Part shown: piece after piece, positions 8,607-17,473 of the stretch
How the letters are laid out: every line of letters starts with the position of its first letter
Position numbering within the stretch: the first letter of the stretch is position 1
Made by a program: the position numbers and the translations under genes
The notes under the pieces: model-generated
What the model was told of the DNA's origin: nothing
Database searches by the model: none
The model's input: the letters and a program-made list of their open reading frames with translations, nothing else
Assembly (NCBI GenBank): GCA_020853885.1
Contig: JADYXZ010000019.1
Location: 682,001-746,000 of the forward strand
Reading direction: 5' to 3'
From: Bradyrhizobiaceae bacterium
Lineage (GTDB): Bacteria > Pseudomonadota > Alphaproteobacteria > Rhizobiales > Xanthobacteraceae
Length of the DNA: 64,000 bases

Positions 8607-9577
8607 TGGAGCCTTGGCGCACCATCCTGCGGCTGATCGAGCGCGACGGCGCGGCGGCCCTCGTCACGGTGGCGAAGGTCGACGGCTCGACGCCACGCGA
8701 AGCCGGCGCGCGCATGACGATCGCCCGCGACGGGCAGATTTCCGGCTCGATCGGCGGCGGCCCGCTCGAATGGACGGCGATTGATCTGGTCCGTCAGATG
8801 CTCGCCGCCGGCCGCGGCGCCGAATGGAAGATGGTGTCGCTCGGTCCCGCGCTCGATCAGTGCTGCGGCGGCCGCGCGGAAATCCTGCATGAAGTATTCG
8901 GCCCGGCCGACCACGAGTGGATCGCACCGCTCGCGGCATTCGACGGGCCGGAGCTGTGCACGCGCGCCGAGCGGTCAGGCGAGGGACCGTACCGAAGACA
9001 GCCGGCCGAAGCTGCTCCTTCAGACGAACCGATCCTCCACGAAGCATCCGGCGTTTTGATCGAGCGCTTTGGCGAAGCGAAGATGCCCGTGCTCCTCTTC
9101 GGCGCCGGGCACGTGGGCCGCGCGCTGGTGGCCGCCCTCGCGCCGCTGCCGTTCCGCGTCCGCTGGATCGACGACCGCGCGGACGCATTCGACGGCGCCC
9201 GCACGCTCGGCGCGCAAACGACGATCTCCGCCCTGCCGGAATCCGAACTGCGCGACGCCCCGAACGGCGCCTTCATCATCGTCATGACTCACAGCCACGC
9301 CCTCGACCTCGCCATCGTCGCCGCGGCACTCCCTGACCCGCGCTTCCCCTATGTCGGCCTGATCGGCAGCGCCACCAAGCGCGCGCTGTTCGAGCGCCGC
9401 CTGTCGGAATTCGGCATTTCTCCCGAAGCGATCGGCCGGCTGGTCTGCCCCGTCGGCGTCCCCGGGATCGGCGGCAAATCGCCGGCGGTGATCGCTGCCG
9501 CCGTCGCCGCCGAATTGCTGATCCAGCGCGATCGCGCTATCGCTTCCGGGCGGACGGCGGAGCTTGCCTTTGGCTGA
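8606..9577 (+). CDS. xdhC: Xanthine dehydrogenase accessory protein XdhC
   Basis: A 323-residue XdhC/CoxI-family protein that inserts the sulfurated molybdenum cofactor into XdhB. The N-terminal part has GSTPREAGARM and the CCGGR motif; the C-terminal part is a Rossmann fold starting VLLFGAGHVGRALVA and ending with a conserved glycine- and proline-rich PVGVPGIGGKSP segment. It starts on the ATG that overlaps the xdhB stop (TGATG). The following deaminase gene begins inside its last codons, so the four genes are very tightly packed. Confidence 0.94.
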   Translation: MEPWRTILRLIERDGAAALVTVAKVDGSTPREAGARMTIARDGQISGSIGGGPLEWTAIDLVRQMLAAGRGAEWKMVSLGPALDQCCGGRAEILHEVFGPADHEWIAPLAAFDGPELCTRAERSGEGPYRRQPAEAAPSDEPILHEASGVLIERFGEAKMPVLLFGAGHVGRALVAALAPLPFRVRWIDDRADAFDGARTLGAQTTISALPESELRDAPNGAFIIVMTHSHALDLAIVAAALPDPRFPYVGLIGSATKRALFERRLSEFGISPEAIGRLVCPVGVPGIGGKSPAVIAAAVAAELLIQRDRAIASGRTAELAFG

Positions 9578-10052
9578 GTTGAACGAAAGAGACCGCGAAT
9601 TCATGGGGTTGGCGCTTGCGCTCGCGCGCGAGAATGCCGCATCCGCTGAAGGCGGCCCCTTTGGCGCGGTCGTCGTCCATGAGGGAAAAGTGGTCGGCGA
9701 GGGGAGGAACCGGGTCACTGCCACCAACGATCCCACCGCCCACGCCGAGATTGTCGCGATCCGCGAAGCGGCGCGGAAGCTCAACCGCTTCGATCTCAAG
9801 GGCTGTGCCGTCTATACGAGCTGCGAACCGTGCCCGATGTGTCTCGCCGCCGCCTATTGGGCGCGCGTCGACCGTGTGGTCTATGCCGCGACCCAGCACG
9901 AGGCCGCGGCGGCCGGCTTCGACGACGCCTTCCTTTACGACGAGCTCGCGAAACACCAATCCGAACGTCAGCTCAAGCTCATCCAGCTCAAGACCGACCA
10001 CGAAGACCCGTTTGCGGTCTGGCTCGCCAATCCCAATCGCATTCCGTATTAG
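9570..10052 (+). CDS. Guanine deaminase, nucleoside/cytidine deaminase fold
   Basis: A roughly 160-residue zinc deaminase of the CDA superfamily, similar to the short bacterial guanine deaminases. The active site is HAE at 58-60 (zinc His and proton-shuttling Glu) with C88 and C91 in the CEPCPMC motif. Ending xdhABC it would supply xanthine from guanine. The start is a non-ATG codon: TTG at 9570 is preferred because GGCGGAG lies 7 bases upstream; TTG at 9564 is too close to it. The call as guanine rather than adenosine deaminase rests on operon context and length, so the name GuaD is inferred. Confidence 0.85.
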   Translation: MAELNERDREFMGLALALARENAASAEGGPFGAVVVHEGKVVGEGRNRVTATNDPTAHAEIVAIREAARKLNRFDLKGCAVYTSCEPCPMCLAAAYWARVDRVVYAATQHEAAAAGFDDAFLYDELAKHQSERQLKLIQLKTDHEDPFAVWLANPNRIPY

Positions 10053-10085
10053 GCCCATGTTTCAAATGCGCAGAATTACCCGCTC

Positions 10086-10139
10086 ATTCCCGCGAAAGCG
10101 GGAATCCAGACAGCCCTGGGTCCCCGCTTTCGCGGGGAC
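10086..10139. repeat. Twin-hairpin interspersed repeat, copy 1
   Basis: Two adjacent hairpins: ATTCCCGC-GAAA-GCGGGAAT (10086-10105) and GTCCCCGC-TTTC-GCGGGGAC (10120-10139), set in the context CGCTCATTC...GACGAACGG. A second copy with the same arms and flanks lies at 47205-47284. It falls between the deaminase and puuD and could act as an RNA processing or attenuation site within the purine operon. Confidence 0.9.
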
Positions 10140-10181
10140 GAACGGACTGTCGCAAGGTGAGCGGAATCCGGTCTAGCGCAC

Positions 10182-11363
10182 ATGGATGTCTTCGTCGCCG
10201 ACTGGCTGAACCTGATCCTGCGCTGGGCGCACATGGTCGTCGGGATCGGCTGGATCGGCACCTCCTTCTATTTCATCGCCCTCGATCTCGGGCTGCGGAA
10301 GGAGAAGGGCGCGCCCGCCGGCGTCTATGGCACGCAATGGCAGGTGCACGGCGGCGGCTTCTACCATGTCGAGAAGTTCACGGTCGCGCCGCCGCAACTG
10401 CCCGAGCATCTCGTCTGGTTCCGCTGGGAAGCGTACCTCACCTGGGCGACGGGCTTCGGCCTGCTCATCGTCCAATACTACTGGAACGCCCGCGCGTATC
10501 TGATCGATCCAGCCGTGCTCGACATCGCGCCACCGGTTGCGATCGCGATCTCCATCGCGACGCTCCTCGCCGGTTGGCTCATCTACGATCTGATCTGCCG
10601 CTCCCCCGTCGGCCAGCGGCCGGTGCTACTCTCGGCGGTCGTCTTCGTGCTGATCGTCGCCGCGAGTTGGGGGCTGACCCACGTCTTTTCCGGCCGCGGC
10701 GCGTTCATTCATGTCGGCTCCTTGGTCGGCACGATCATGGCCGTCAACGTCTTCATGGTGATCATCCCGAACCAAAAGAAGGCGGTCGCGCAACTCATCG
10801 CCGGGCAGGACCCCGATCCGAAATACGGCGCCATCGGCAAGCAGCGCTCGGTGCACAACAACTATCTCACCTTGCCCGTGCTCCTGATGATGGTGTCGAA
10901 CCACTATCCGATGCTCTACAGCCATCCCTACTCATGGCTGGTGGTCGCCCTCATCATCGTGATCGGCGGGCTCGTGCGCCATCTCATCAACCGCCACGAC
11001 GCCGGCGAAGATTTCAACGTCTATAGCTGGGCGGCACCCGCCGCCGCGATCGCGCTCGCCTCCGCGATCACCGTGACCGCGCCGCAGCCTGCCACCAGTT
11101 CCATCCAGGTCGCCGACGCCGAGGTGCTCGACATCGTCAAGCATCATTGTACGGTCTGCCATGCACGACGGCCGAAACACCCGGGCTTCGCGGAGGCTCC
11201 GAAAGACATGCGGTTCGAAACCATCGCCGATCTGCGCCAGTACGGCCGCCTCGTGCGCGTGCAGGCGGTGCAGTCAAACGCCATGCCGCTCGGCAACGAA
11301 ACCCGCATGACCGCCGAGGAACGGGAGAAGCTCGGAGCCTGGCTCGCGGGGCAGGGGCGATGA
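10182..11363 (+). CDS. puuD: Membrane urate hydroxylase PuuD with C-terminal cytochrome c domain
   Basis: A 393-residue membrane protein with about eight hydrophobic helices (residues 1-300) followed by a soluble c-type cytochrome domain. The haem site is C323-T-V-C326-H327, with a distal methionine candidate in the NAMPLGNET segment. PuuD oxidises urate to 5-hydroxyisourate and delivers the electrons to the respiratory chain rather than to O2 directly, a known alternative to uricase. It follows xdhABC and the deaminase, exactly where urate is produced. The repeat element separates it from the upstream gene; no strong ribosome-binding site is visible before the ATG. Confidence 0.92.
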   Translation: MDVFVADWLNLILRWAHMVVGIGWIGTSFYFIALDLGLRKEKGAPAGVYGTQWQVHGGGFYHVEKFTVAPPQLPEHLVWFRWEAYLTWATGFGLLIVQYYWNARAYLIDPAVLDIAPPVAIAISIATLLAGWLIYDLICRSPVGQRPVLLSAVVFVLIVAASWGLTHVFSGRGAFIHVGSLVGTIMAVNVFMVIIPNQKKAVAQLIAGQDPDPKYGAIGKQRSVHNNYLTLPVLLMMVSNHYPMLYSHPYSWLVVALIIVIGGLVRHLINRHDAGEDFNVYSWAAPAAAIALASAITVTAPQPATSSIQVADAEVLDIVKHHCTVCHARRPKHPGFAEAPKDMRFETIADLRQYGRLVRVQAVQSNAMPLGNETRMTAEEREKLGAWLAGQGR

Positions 11364-12601
11364 GCAACGCCCTCAATCCCGCCGATCTCGGCCGCCGCGC
11401 CGAGGCCATGCTCGACGAGCTCGCCGCCATCTCCGCCGAGCCCGACCGCCTCGTGCGGCTCACGATGTCGCCCGAGCACCGCCGCGCCGCGGACCTCGTC
11501 GGCCAGTGGATGCGCGAGGTGGGCCTCGAAGTCTTCGAGGATCACATCTGCAACGTGCGCGGCCGCATCGGCAAGCCGCCTTATCTCGTGCTCGGCTCCC
11601 ACATTGACACGGTGATCGACGCCGGCCGCTATGACGGCCCGCTTGGCGTGGTGGCGCCGATCCTTGCGCTCGACACGCTCCGCCGCATGAACGCGCTGCC
11701 GCCGATCGGGATAGAAGTGATCGCCTTCAGCGATGAGGAGGGGTCCCGCTTCCACTCAACCTTGCCAAGCTCTGCCGCTGTTGCCGGACATTTTGACCCG
11801 AAGCACTTCGACCTGAAGGACGCGCAGGGGATCAGCTTCGTCGACGCGTTGCGCGCTTACGGCAAGGACCCGTCGAAGATCCACGAAGCGGCCATTCCCC
11901 GCAGGCAGGCCGCCGCATTCGTAGAAATCCATATCGAGCAGGGGCCGGTGCTCGAAGCGGAGAACCAGCCGCTCGGCGTCGTCACCGCGATCGTCGGCCA
12001 GACCCGGCTGCAGGCCAGCGTCACCGGCGAGGCGGGCCACGCCGGCACCGTGCCGATGAAGCTGCGCCGCGACGCGCTCGCAGGCGCCGCCGAGATGGCG
12101 CTGCTCGTAGAGAAGATCGCGCACGAGTTCGCAGGCGACGCGGTCGTCGCCACCGTCGGCAAGATCGAGGCTCAGCCGGGCGCCGCCAACATCATCCCCG
12201 GCGTCGTGCGCTTCACCCTCGACCTCCGCACCGCCTCCGACGCCGCGCGCAACGCCGCGGTCGAGCGCTTCGAGCGGGAGGCGAAGGCCATCGCCGATCG
12301 CCGCGGGCTCGGCTTCTCCGTGGACCCGATCCACGAGATCGCGACCACCCCCTGCGACCCCGGCATTCAGGAGCAGCTGGCCCGTGCCGTCGGTTCCCTC
12401 GGTGCCGTCCCGATCCCCATCGCCTCCGGCGCCGGCCACGACGGACTGATGATGGCGAAGCTCTGCCCCTTCGGCATGCTGTTCGTCCGCTGCAAGGGCG
12501 GCGTCAGCCACAACCCGGCCGAATATGCGAGCCCCGAGGACATGGGCATCGCTATTGCCGCCCTCATCAAATTCATCGAAGAGTTCCGCACAGCTTCCTG
12601 A
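11360..12601 (+). CDS. allC: Allantoate amidohydrolase / N-carbamoyl-L-amino-acid hydrolase (M20 family)
   Basis: A 413-residue binuclear metal amidohydrolase. Metal ligands are visible as H81 in GSHIDTV, D92 in GRYDGPLG, the glutamate pair 126-127 in FSDEEGSRF, and the EIHIEQGPVLE and GAGHDGLMMA motifs, which mark the HyuC/AllC branch. In a purine operon the likely substrate is allantoate, giving ureidoglycine, ammonia and CO2; a carbamoyl amino acid hydrolase is the alternative. The ATG overlaps the puuD stop (ATGA), so start and coupling are firm. Confidence 0.87.
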   Translation: MSNALNPADLGRRAEAMLDELAAISAEPDRLVRLTMSPEHRRAADLVGQWMREVGLEVFEDHICNVRGRIGKPPYLVLGSHIDTVIDAGRYDGPLGVVAPILALDTLRRMNALPPIGIEVIAFSDEEGSRFHSTLPSSAAVAGHFDPKHFDLKDAQGISFVDALRAYGKDPSKIHEAAIPRRQAAAFVEIHIEQGPVLEAENQPLGVVTAIVGQTRLQASVTGEAGHAGTVPMKLRRDALAGAAEMALLVEKIAHEFAGDAVVATVGKIEAQPGAANIIPGVVRFTLDLRTASDAARNAAVERFEREAKAIADRRGLGFSVDPIHEIATTPCDPGIQEQLARAVGSLGAVPIPIASGAGHDGLMMAKLCPFGMLFVRCKGGVSHNPAEYASPEDMGIAIAALIKFIEEFRTAS

Positions 12602-12619
12602 GTCGCAAACGAGACGATC

Positions 12620-13825
12620 TTGGCCGACAGCTACTATGACCTTGCCCGCGCCGTGACCTTCCTCAAGGCGCTCGTCCGCATCCCCTCCGACAATCCCCCT
12701 GGCGAATGCTCTCGCCACGCCGAGGAAACGGCGAAGCTCCTGGAGGGGCTCGACTTCAAGGTCGAGCGCCACAAGGTCCCCGACAAGCTCGTGCGCGCGC
12801 ACGGCATGCGCTCCGTCACCAACCTCATCGTGCGCGAGCACTTCGGCAAGGGCGGCCCGGTGATCGCGCTGAATGCCCACGGCGATGTGGTGCCGCCGGG
12901 GCAGGGCTGGAGCGTCGATCCATACGGCGCCATCGAGAAGGACGGCGCGATCTACGGACGTGGTGCTGCGGTCTCGAAGTCCGACTTTGCCACCTACGCC
13001 TTTGCGCTCCGCGCCCTCAAAGCAAACCCGCACAAGCTGAACGGCACGGTGGAGCTGCACTTCACTTACGACGAGGAAGCGGGCGGCGACATCGGCCCGA
13101 AATGGCTGCTCGACGAGAAGATCACCAGCCCCGACCTCGCCATCTGCGCCGGTTTCTCCTATTCCATCGTGACGGCGCACAACGGCTGCCTGCATCTGGA
13201 AGTGACCCTGCACGGCAAGCAGGCGCATGCGGCCATGCCGGAAACCGGCGCCGACGCGCTGGAGGCGGCCAACGCCGTGATGACGGCACTCTATACCGAG
13301 CGGAAGCGTCTGGCCAAAACCAAGAGCAAGCTTCCGGGCATCGGCTCGCCCAAGCTCAATGTCGGCCTGATCGAAGGGGGCATCAACACGAACGTCGTCC
13401 CCGATCTCGTCAAGCTGCGCCTCGACCGCCGCCTCATTCCCGAAGAGAACGGCCGCAAGATTGAGCGCGACCTGACCGCCCTGATCAGGAAGGCGGGAAG
13501 TGGCAAAGGCATCAAGATCGAGGTGAAGCGCATCCTGCTCGCCGAACCGCTGAAGCCGATCAAGGGCGTCGAGCGGATCGTCGGACCGCTGCAGCAACAC
13601 GCAAGCGCGTCTCTGAAGCAGAAAATCAAGACCACCGGCGTCCCGCTCTACACGGACGCCCGCCACTATGCGGCGCGGAAAATTCCGGTCGTCCTCTACG
13701 GCGCCGGCCCGCGCTCGATCCTCGAAGCCAACGCCCACCGCGCCGACGAGCACGTGCGGGTCAAGGACCTCGAAGCGGCAACGCAGATCATCGCCGCAAC
13801 GCTCCGGGATTTGCTGAAGGCTTAA
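12620..13825 (+). CDS. M20 family metallohydrolase (ArgE/DapE/carboxypeptidase type)
   Basis: A 401-residue zinc hydrolase with H87-x-D89 (NAHGDVVPP), the bridging aspartate D122 within GRGAAVSKSD, and the catalytic/metal pair E152-E153 (TYDEEAGGD). A dimerisation domain with GGINTNVVPD follows. It is 18 bases after allC on the same strand and begins with TTG, so it probably belongs to the purine operon, perhaps acting on a ureido compound or peptide. The actual substrate cannot be read from the sequence. Succinyl-diaminopimelate desuccinylase (DapE) is unlikely given this context and divergent motifs. Confidence 0.82.
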   Translation: MADSYYDLARAVTFLKALVRIPSDNPPGECSRHAEETAKLLEGLDFKVERHKVPDKLVRAHGMRSVTNLIVREHFGKGGPVIALNAHGDVVPPGQGWSVDPYGAIEKDGAIYGRGAAVSKSDFATYAFALRALKANPHKLNGTVELHFTYDEEAGGDIGPKWLLDEKITSPDLAICAGFSYSIVTAHNGCLHLEVTLHGKQAHAAMPETGADALEAANAVMTALYTERKRLAKTKSKLPGIGSPKLNVGLIEGGINTNVVPDLVKLRLDRRLIPEENGRKIERDLTALIRKAGSGKGIKIEVKRILLAEPLKPIKGVERIVGPLQQHASASLKQKIKTTGVPLYTDARHYAARKIPVVLYGAGPRSILEANAHRADEHVRVKDLEAATQIIAATLRDLLKA

Positions 13826-13829
13826 GCTC

Positions 13830-13943
13830 CGTCATTCCGGGACGCACCGAAGGCGCGGGCCCGGAATCCAAGCAGATTCACCGCAAGCCGGAATGCCATT
13901 TGGATTGCGGGCTCGCGTGCTTCACACGCGCCCCGGAATGACG
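13830..13943. repeat. Interspersed inverted-repeat element with 12-bp ends
   Basis: CGTCATTCCGGG (13830-13841) and CCCGGAATGACG (13932-13943) are perfect complements bounding about 90 bases that contain further internal CCGGAAT and CACGCG-type inverted pieces. It sits between the 3' ends of the convergent M20 hydrolase and rimO genes. I recall similar elements being multicopy in Bradyrhizobiaceae-type genomes. It could serve as a bidirectional transcription stop or as a passive repeat. Confidence 0.85.
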
Positions 13944-13963
13944 ATTATTCGGAGAGGGGGAGA

Positions 13964-15325
13964 TTAGAACCCTACCACCTGCCCGTGCAGATCATAGGCG
14001 TCGGCGCGGTCGATCAAGGCCGTCACGATCTCGCCGACCTTCACCGGTCGCCGCGAGCTCAGATGCACCGCCCCGTCGATCTCCGGCGCATCGCCCCGCG
14101 TCCGGCCGATCGCCTGGCCGTTCTCGACCCGGTCGATAATGACTTTCTCCCGCCTGCCGACCTTACGGCGCAGCTTCTTCGCGCTGATCCGCTGCTGCAA
14201 CTCCATGAAGCGCGCATAGCGCTCCGACTTGATTTCTTCCGGTACCGCTTCCGCGATCTCGTTCGCCGCTGCCCCGCGCACCGCCTCGTACTGGAAGCAG
14301 CCCACGCGATCGAGTTGCGCTTCTTCGAGAAACGCCAGCAGCTCGCCAAATTCCTCCTCGGTCTCGCCGGGAAATCCGACGATGAAGGTGGAGCGGATCG
14401 TGAGATCAGGGCAAAGCTCCCGCCAGCGCGCAATCCGCGCCAGCGTTTTTTCCTGCGCCGCAGGCCGGCGCATGCGCTTAAGCACCGTCGGGCTGCCGTG
14501 CTGGAACGGAATGTCGAGATAGGGGAGGACCTTTCCCTCCGCCATCAGCGGGACGACTTCGTCCACGTGCGGATAGGGATAGACGTAGTGCAGCCGCACC
14601 CACGCGCCGAGCTCGCCGAGCGCCGCCGCGAGATCGTAGAACTTCGCCCGCACGTCGCGGTCGCGCCACCGGCTTTCCGCATACTTGATGTCGACGCCAT
14701 AGGCCGACGTGTCCTGCGAAATGACGAGCAACTCCTTCACGCCCGCCGCCACGAGCCGCTCGGCCTCCCGCAGCACGTCGGCCGCAGGCCGCGACACCAG
14801 ATCCCCGCGCAGCTTCGGGATGATGCAGAAGGTGCAGCGGTTGTTGCAGCCTTCGGAAATCTTCAGGTAAGCGTAGTGACGCGGCGTGAGCTTGATCCCC
14901 TGCGCCGGCACGAGATCAAGAAACGGATCGTGCTTCGGCGGCGCCACGTCATGGATCGCCGCCACCACCTGCTCATATTGCTGCGGCCCGGTAACGGCGA
15001 GCACGCTCGGGTGCGCCGCCCGGATCGTCTCCGGTTCCGCGCCGAGGCAGCCGGTCACGATCACCCGGCCGTTCTCCTTCAGCGCGTCGCCGATGGCGGC
15101 AAGGCTCTCCGCCTTGGCGCTGTCGAGGAAGCCGCACGTATTGACCACCACCACGTCCGCGCCCGCATGCGTGCGGGTGAGCGCGTAGCCCTCGGCCCGC
15201 AGCCGCGTGATGATGCGCTCCGAATCGACGAGCGCCTTCGGGCAGCCGAGCGAGACGAAGGAAACGGCCGGCGCGTCCTCGGCGCCGCGGCGTTCGGTAT
15301 CGGGATGAAGGGCCGGGGCGTTCAC
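13964..15325 (-). CDS. rimO: Ribosomal protein S12 methylthiotransferase
   Basis: A 453-residue radical-SAM methylthiotransferase. C28, C64 and C93 are the N-terminal UPF0004 cluster ligands, C160-x3-C164-x2-C167 (GCNNRCTFC) bind the radical-SAM [4Fe-4S] cluster, and a C-terminal TRAM-like part ends the protein. RimO adds a methylthio group to an aspartate of ribosomal protein S12. The [13 protein letters not shown] opening is RimO-specific, separating it from MiaB. It stands alone on the minus strand, divergent from the following lipoprotein gene. Confidence 0.96.
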   Translation of the reverse strand: MNAPALHPDTERRGAEDAPAVSFVSLGCPKALVDSERIITRLRAEGYALTRTHAGADVVVVNTCGFLDSAKAESLAAIGDALKENGRVIVTGCLGAEPETIRAAHPSVLAVTGPQQYEQVVAAIHDVAPPKHDPFLDLVPAQGIKLTPRHYAYLKISEGCNNRCTFCIIPKLRGDLVSRPAADVLREAERLVAAGVKELLVISQDTSAYGVDIKYAESRWRDRDVRAKFYDLAAALGELGAWVRLHYVYPYPHVDEVVPLMAEGKVLPYLDIPFQHGSPTVLKRMRRPAAQEKTLARIARWRELCPDLTIRSTFIVGFPGETEEEFGELLAFLEEAQLDRVGCFQYEAVRGAAANEIAEAVPEEIKSERYARFMELQQRISAKKLRRKVGRREKVIIDRVENGQAIGRTRGDAPEIDGAVHLSSRRPVKVGEIVTALIDRADAYDLHGQVVGF

Positions 15326-15508
15326 CGCCGACAGATGGCGAACGCCGGAGACGGGGTCAAGCCTTGCTTTGCAAGGATTTGGCTGCTTCCGCGACAGCCG
15401 CGTGTAGCCCGCCGCAAGTCAAAATTAACCGTTCTGCGGTTCTTTTCGTTCGGGGACTTCCGGCCCGTCTGCTTGGCCGACGCCGGGGCGTAGGGAGACA
15501 GCAGCACG

Positions 15509-16468
15509 ATGCCCACCTGGTTGCGTGTTGCCGGCATCGCGATGCTTGCCGTCTGGCTCGCGGGATGCGGCGGGCTTGGCTTCATCGACGTCACCGGTCT
15601 GACAAGCTACGCCGATCCGAGCGATCGGAACGCACCCCGGTTGCCGGGCCGCGTCTTCATCCTGCGCGGGATCGGCCATATCTGGTCGGGCGGCATGACG
15701 GAGCTCGCCGACGAGCTCAACCGGCGCGGCACCACCGCGAGCGCACACCGGCACGGCGAATGGGAGACCCTCGCCGAAGAGGCGATCAAGCTCTACAAAT
15801 CCGATCCCGAGCGGTGGCCGATCGTTCTCATCGGACACTCCAACGGCGCCGACATGTCGATCAACATCGCGCGCCGGCTGAAGGCCCACAACATTCCGGT
15901 CGCGTTGATCATCGGCTATGACCCGACGCGCTTTTCCGGCGACGTCCCATCCAACGTCCAGCGCTTCATCAATCTCTATCAGGCAACCAACCTTCTCGGC
16001 GGCGGCCAGATCCACCCCGCACGCGACTTCCGCGGCCAGTTGATCAACGTCGACCTGCGCAATCACTTCGAAATTGGCCACATGAACATCGACAAGTCGC
16101 GGCGCCTGCAGCAGGAGGTGATCGCGAAGGTATTGCAGGTGGTGGCTTTCCCCGAAGGGAACGCCTCCTCGCAGATGGTGTCGATCAAGTACGTCGTGCC
16201 GATGAACGCGCCGATCGAACTATGGGACGGCGGCTTGCCGGTGATGCTGGGACCCGGTCAGACGATCGCGTCGCTCGCAAAGCTCTACGGCGTGCCCGCC
16301 TGGGCCATCAAACAGGCGAGCAGGATTTCCGATGATGAGGATATCGTGCCGGGCCGTCAGGTTGTCATTCCCCGCCACCTGAACACGCTTGCTCCCGCGG
16401 GCGCTGCGGACACATCGTTTGGTCAGACCTACGGCATCGCGCCCGAGCAACAATTTGCACATCAGTAG
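15509..16468 (+). CDS. Lipoprotein with alpha/beta-hydrolase-like and LysM-like domains
   Basis: A 319-residue secreted protein. The first 20 residues form a lipoprotein signal ending in the lipobox LAGC (C20). Residues about 48-210 look like an alpha/beta-hydrolase: the nucleophile elbow GHSNG (109-113) offers Ser111 and a late His occurs in NHFEIGH. Residues about 245-292 resemble a LysM peptidoglycan-binding unit (GQTIASLAKLYGV..I...N-like..IVPGRQVVIP). This suggests an envelope esterase or amidase held at the wall. No substrate evidence exists. It lies next to a FecR-domain protein gene on the opposite strand, which may be coincidence. Confidence 0.7.
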   Translation: MPTWLRVAGIAMLAVWLAGCGGLGFIDVTGLTSYADPSDRNAPRLPGRVFILRGIGHIWSGGMTELADELNRRGTTASAHRHGEWETLAEEAIKLYKSDPERWPIVLIGHSNGADMSINIARRLKAHNIPVALIIGYDPTRFSGDVPSNVQRFINLYQATNLLGGGQIHPARDFRGQLINVDLRNHFEIGHMNIDKSRRLQQEVIAKVLQVVAFPEGNASSQMVSIKYVVPMNAPIELWDGGLPVMLGPGQTIASLAKLYGVPAWAIKQASRISDDEDIVPGRQVVIPRHLNTLAPAGAADTSFGQTYGIAPEQQFAHQ

Positions 16469-16505
16469 AAAGCGGAAGAGCGCGCTGGCTCGCGAGCGGG
16501 CGCGG

Positions 16506-17267
16506 CTAGTTGCCGTACCCACCGTAAGGATCAAAGGTCGGACCCGAGCCGAGCAGTTGATCGACGCGATCCGCGGGGAAATTGGTGATCTGGGTCCAAT
16601 GCGGATCGCTGGGCCAGTGATTTCCAAACAGCGGGAAGGGGACACTCGAAACCACCGAGAACAGCGTGCTGTCCCAGTTGACCTGCTGAACCTGTCCGGG
16701 CGGCGAAATGATCAGGGCCTGGCCGGGCTTGCTGAGGTCGTACACCTTGCCGCCGAACGTCACCGAGGTGGCGCCCTCGACGAGAATCAGCACAAGAGTC
16801 CATTGCCCTTGCGCATTCTTCGCAATGTAAACGTCGAACAGCGTGCCGCGCACGCCGATCGTCGCAACCGGCGTGCGGATTTGATAGCTGGATGACTGCT
16901 GCGAGCCGGACGCGAACCGGAATGCGCCGCGCGTCGCATTGAGCACGACGCTGCCCGCGCCGCGTTTTTGATCGTACACGAAGCGGTCGAGCGTCACTTC
17001 GGATTGCGGACCGATCGAAAGACTTGTCTCGTCGAGGAAGAGCAGCTGCGCAGTGCTCTGCTCGCCGGTGCGCACCACCTCCCGCGCAAAGACTTCGCTG
17101 CCCGCCAAAAGCGCGCGCGACCCGCCGCCGGCGCTGCCCTCCACGCGGTTCTTCACCGCGGAAGCGACGCCGATCTTCGATGCATTCTGTGCCTCGGCAT
17201 CGTGCGAGGCAAAAACCGCCGCCAGCACCAGCGACGATACCGTTCCCATCCAGCGGCTGATGGCCAT
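16506..17267 (-). CDS. FecR-domain secreted protein
   Basis: A 253-residue protein with a signal peptide (cleavage after about ASHDAEA) and one FecR domain (PF04773) containing TGEQSTAQLLFLDETSLSIGPQSEV and TPVATIGVRGTLFDVYI. FecR repeats here are not tied to a TonB receptor or sigma factor; such stand-alone periplasmic FecR proteins occur in many proteobacteria with unclear roles. The ATG at 17267 is preferred over a GTG four codons upstream because a GTGGGG element lies about 8 bases before it. It is convergent with the lipoprotein gene and divergent from the glycosyltransferase. Confidence 0.82.
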   Translation of the reverse strand: MAISRWMGTVSSLVLAAVFASHDAEAQNASKIGVASAVKNRVEGSAGGGSRALLAGSEVFAREVVRTGEQSTAQLLFLDETSLSIGPQSEVTLDRFVYDQKRGAGSVVLNATRGAFRFASGSQQSSSYQIRTPVATIGVRGTLFDVYIAKNAQGQWTLVLILVEGATSVTFGGKVYDLSKPGQALIISPPGQVQQVNWDSTLFSVVSSVPFPLFGNHWPSDPHWTQITNFPADRVDQLLGSGPTFDPYGGYGN

Positions 17268-17473
17268 CGAATGCCCCACTCGGTCAGTCAGAATTCGGCT
17301 TGGGATATCACAAGACCCTTCTACGCTCCAATGTGGCGCGGTATGTGACGGTGGTCACGCCGGTGGATCGGCCGGGCCGTGCACGCCCGCACAATCGCGT
17401 AGAAAATCCAGCCTTCAGGCCAATCCTTCCTTCAATCCATGTGCTCTTTTTGCACCACCTTCCAGCAAACGGA

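Noticed and set aside
11756-13753. 665-codon minus-strand open frame opposite allC and the M20 gene
   Set aside because: Low-complexity shadow; no domain, and both plus-strand genes have full metal-binding motifs.
15427-15446. Possible terminator hairpin AACCG-N5-CGGTT followed by CTTTT
   Set aside because: Stem is only 5 bases and there is no plus-strand gene upstream to terminate; on the minus strand it lies before rimO, not after a gene.
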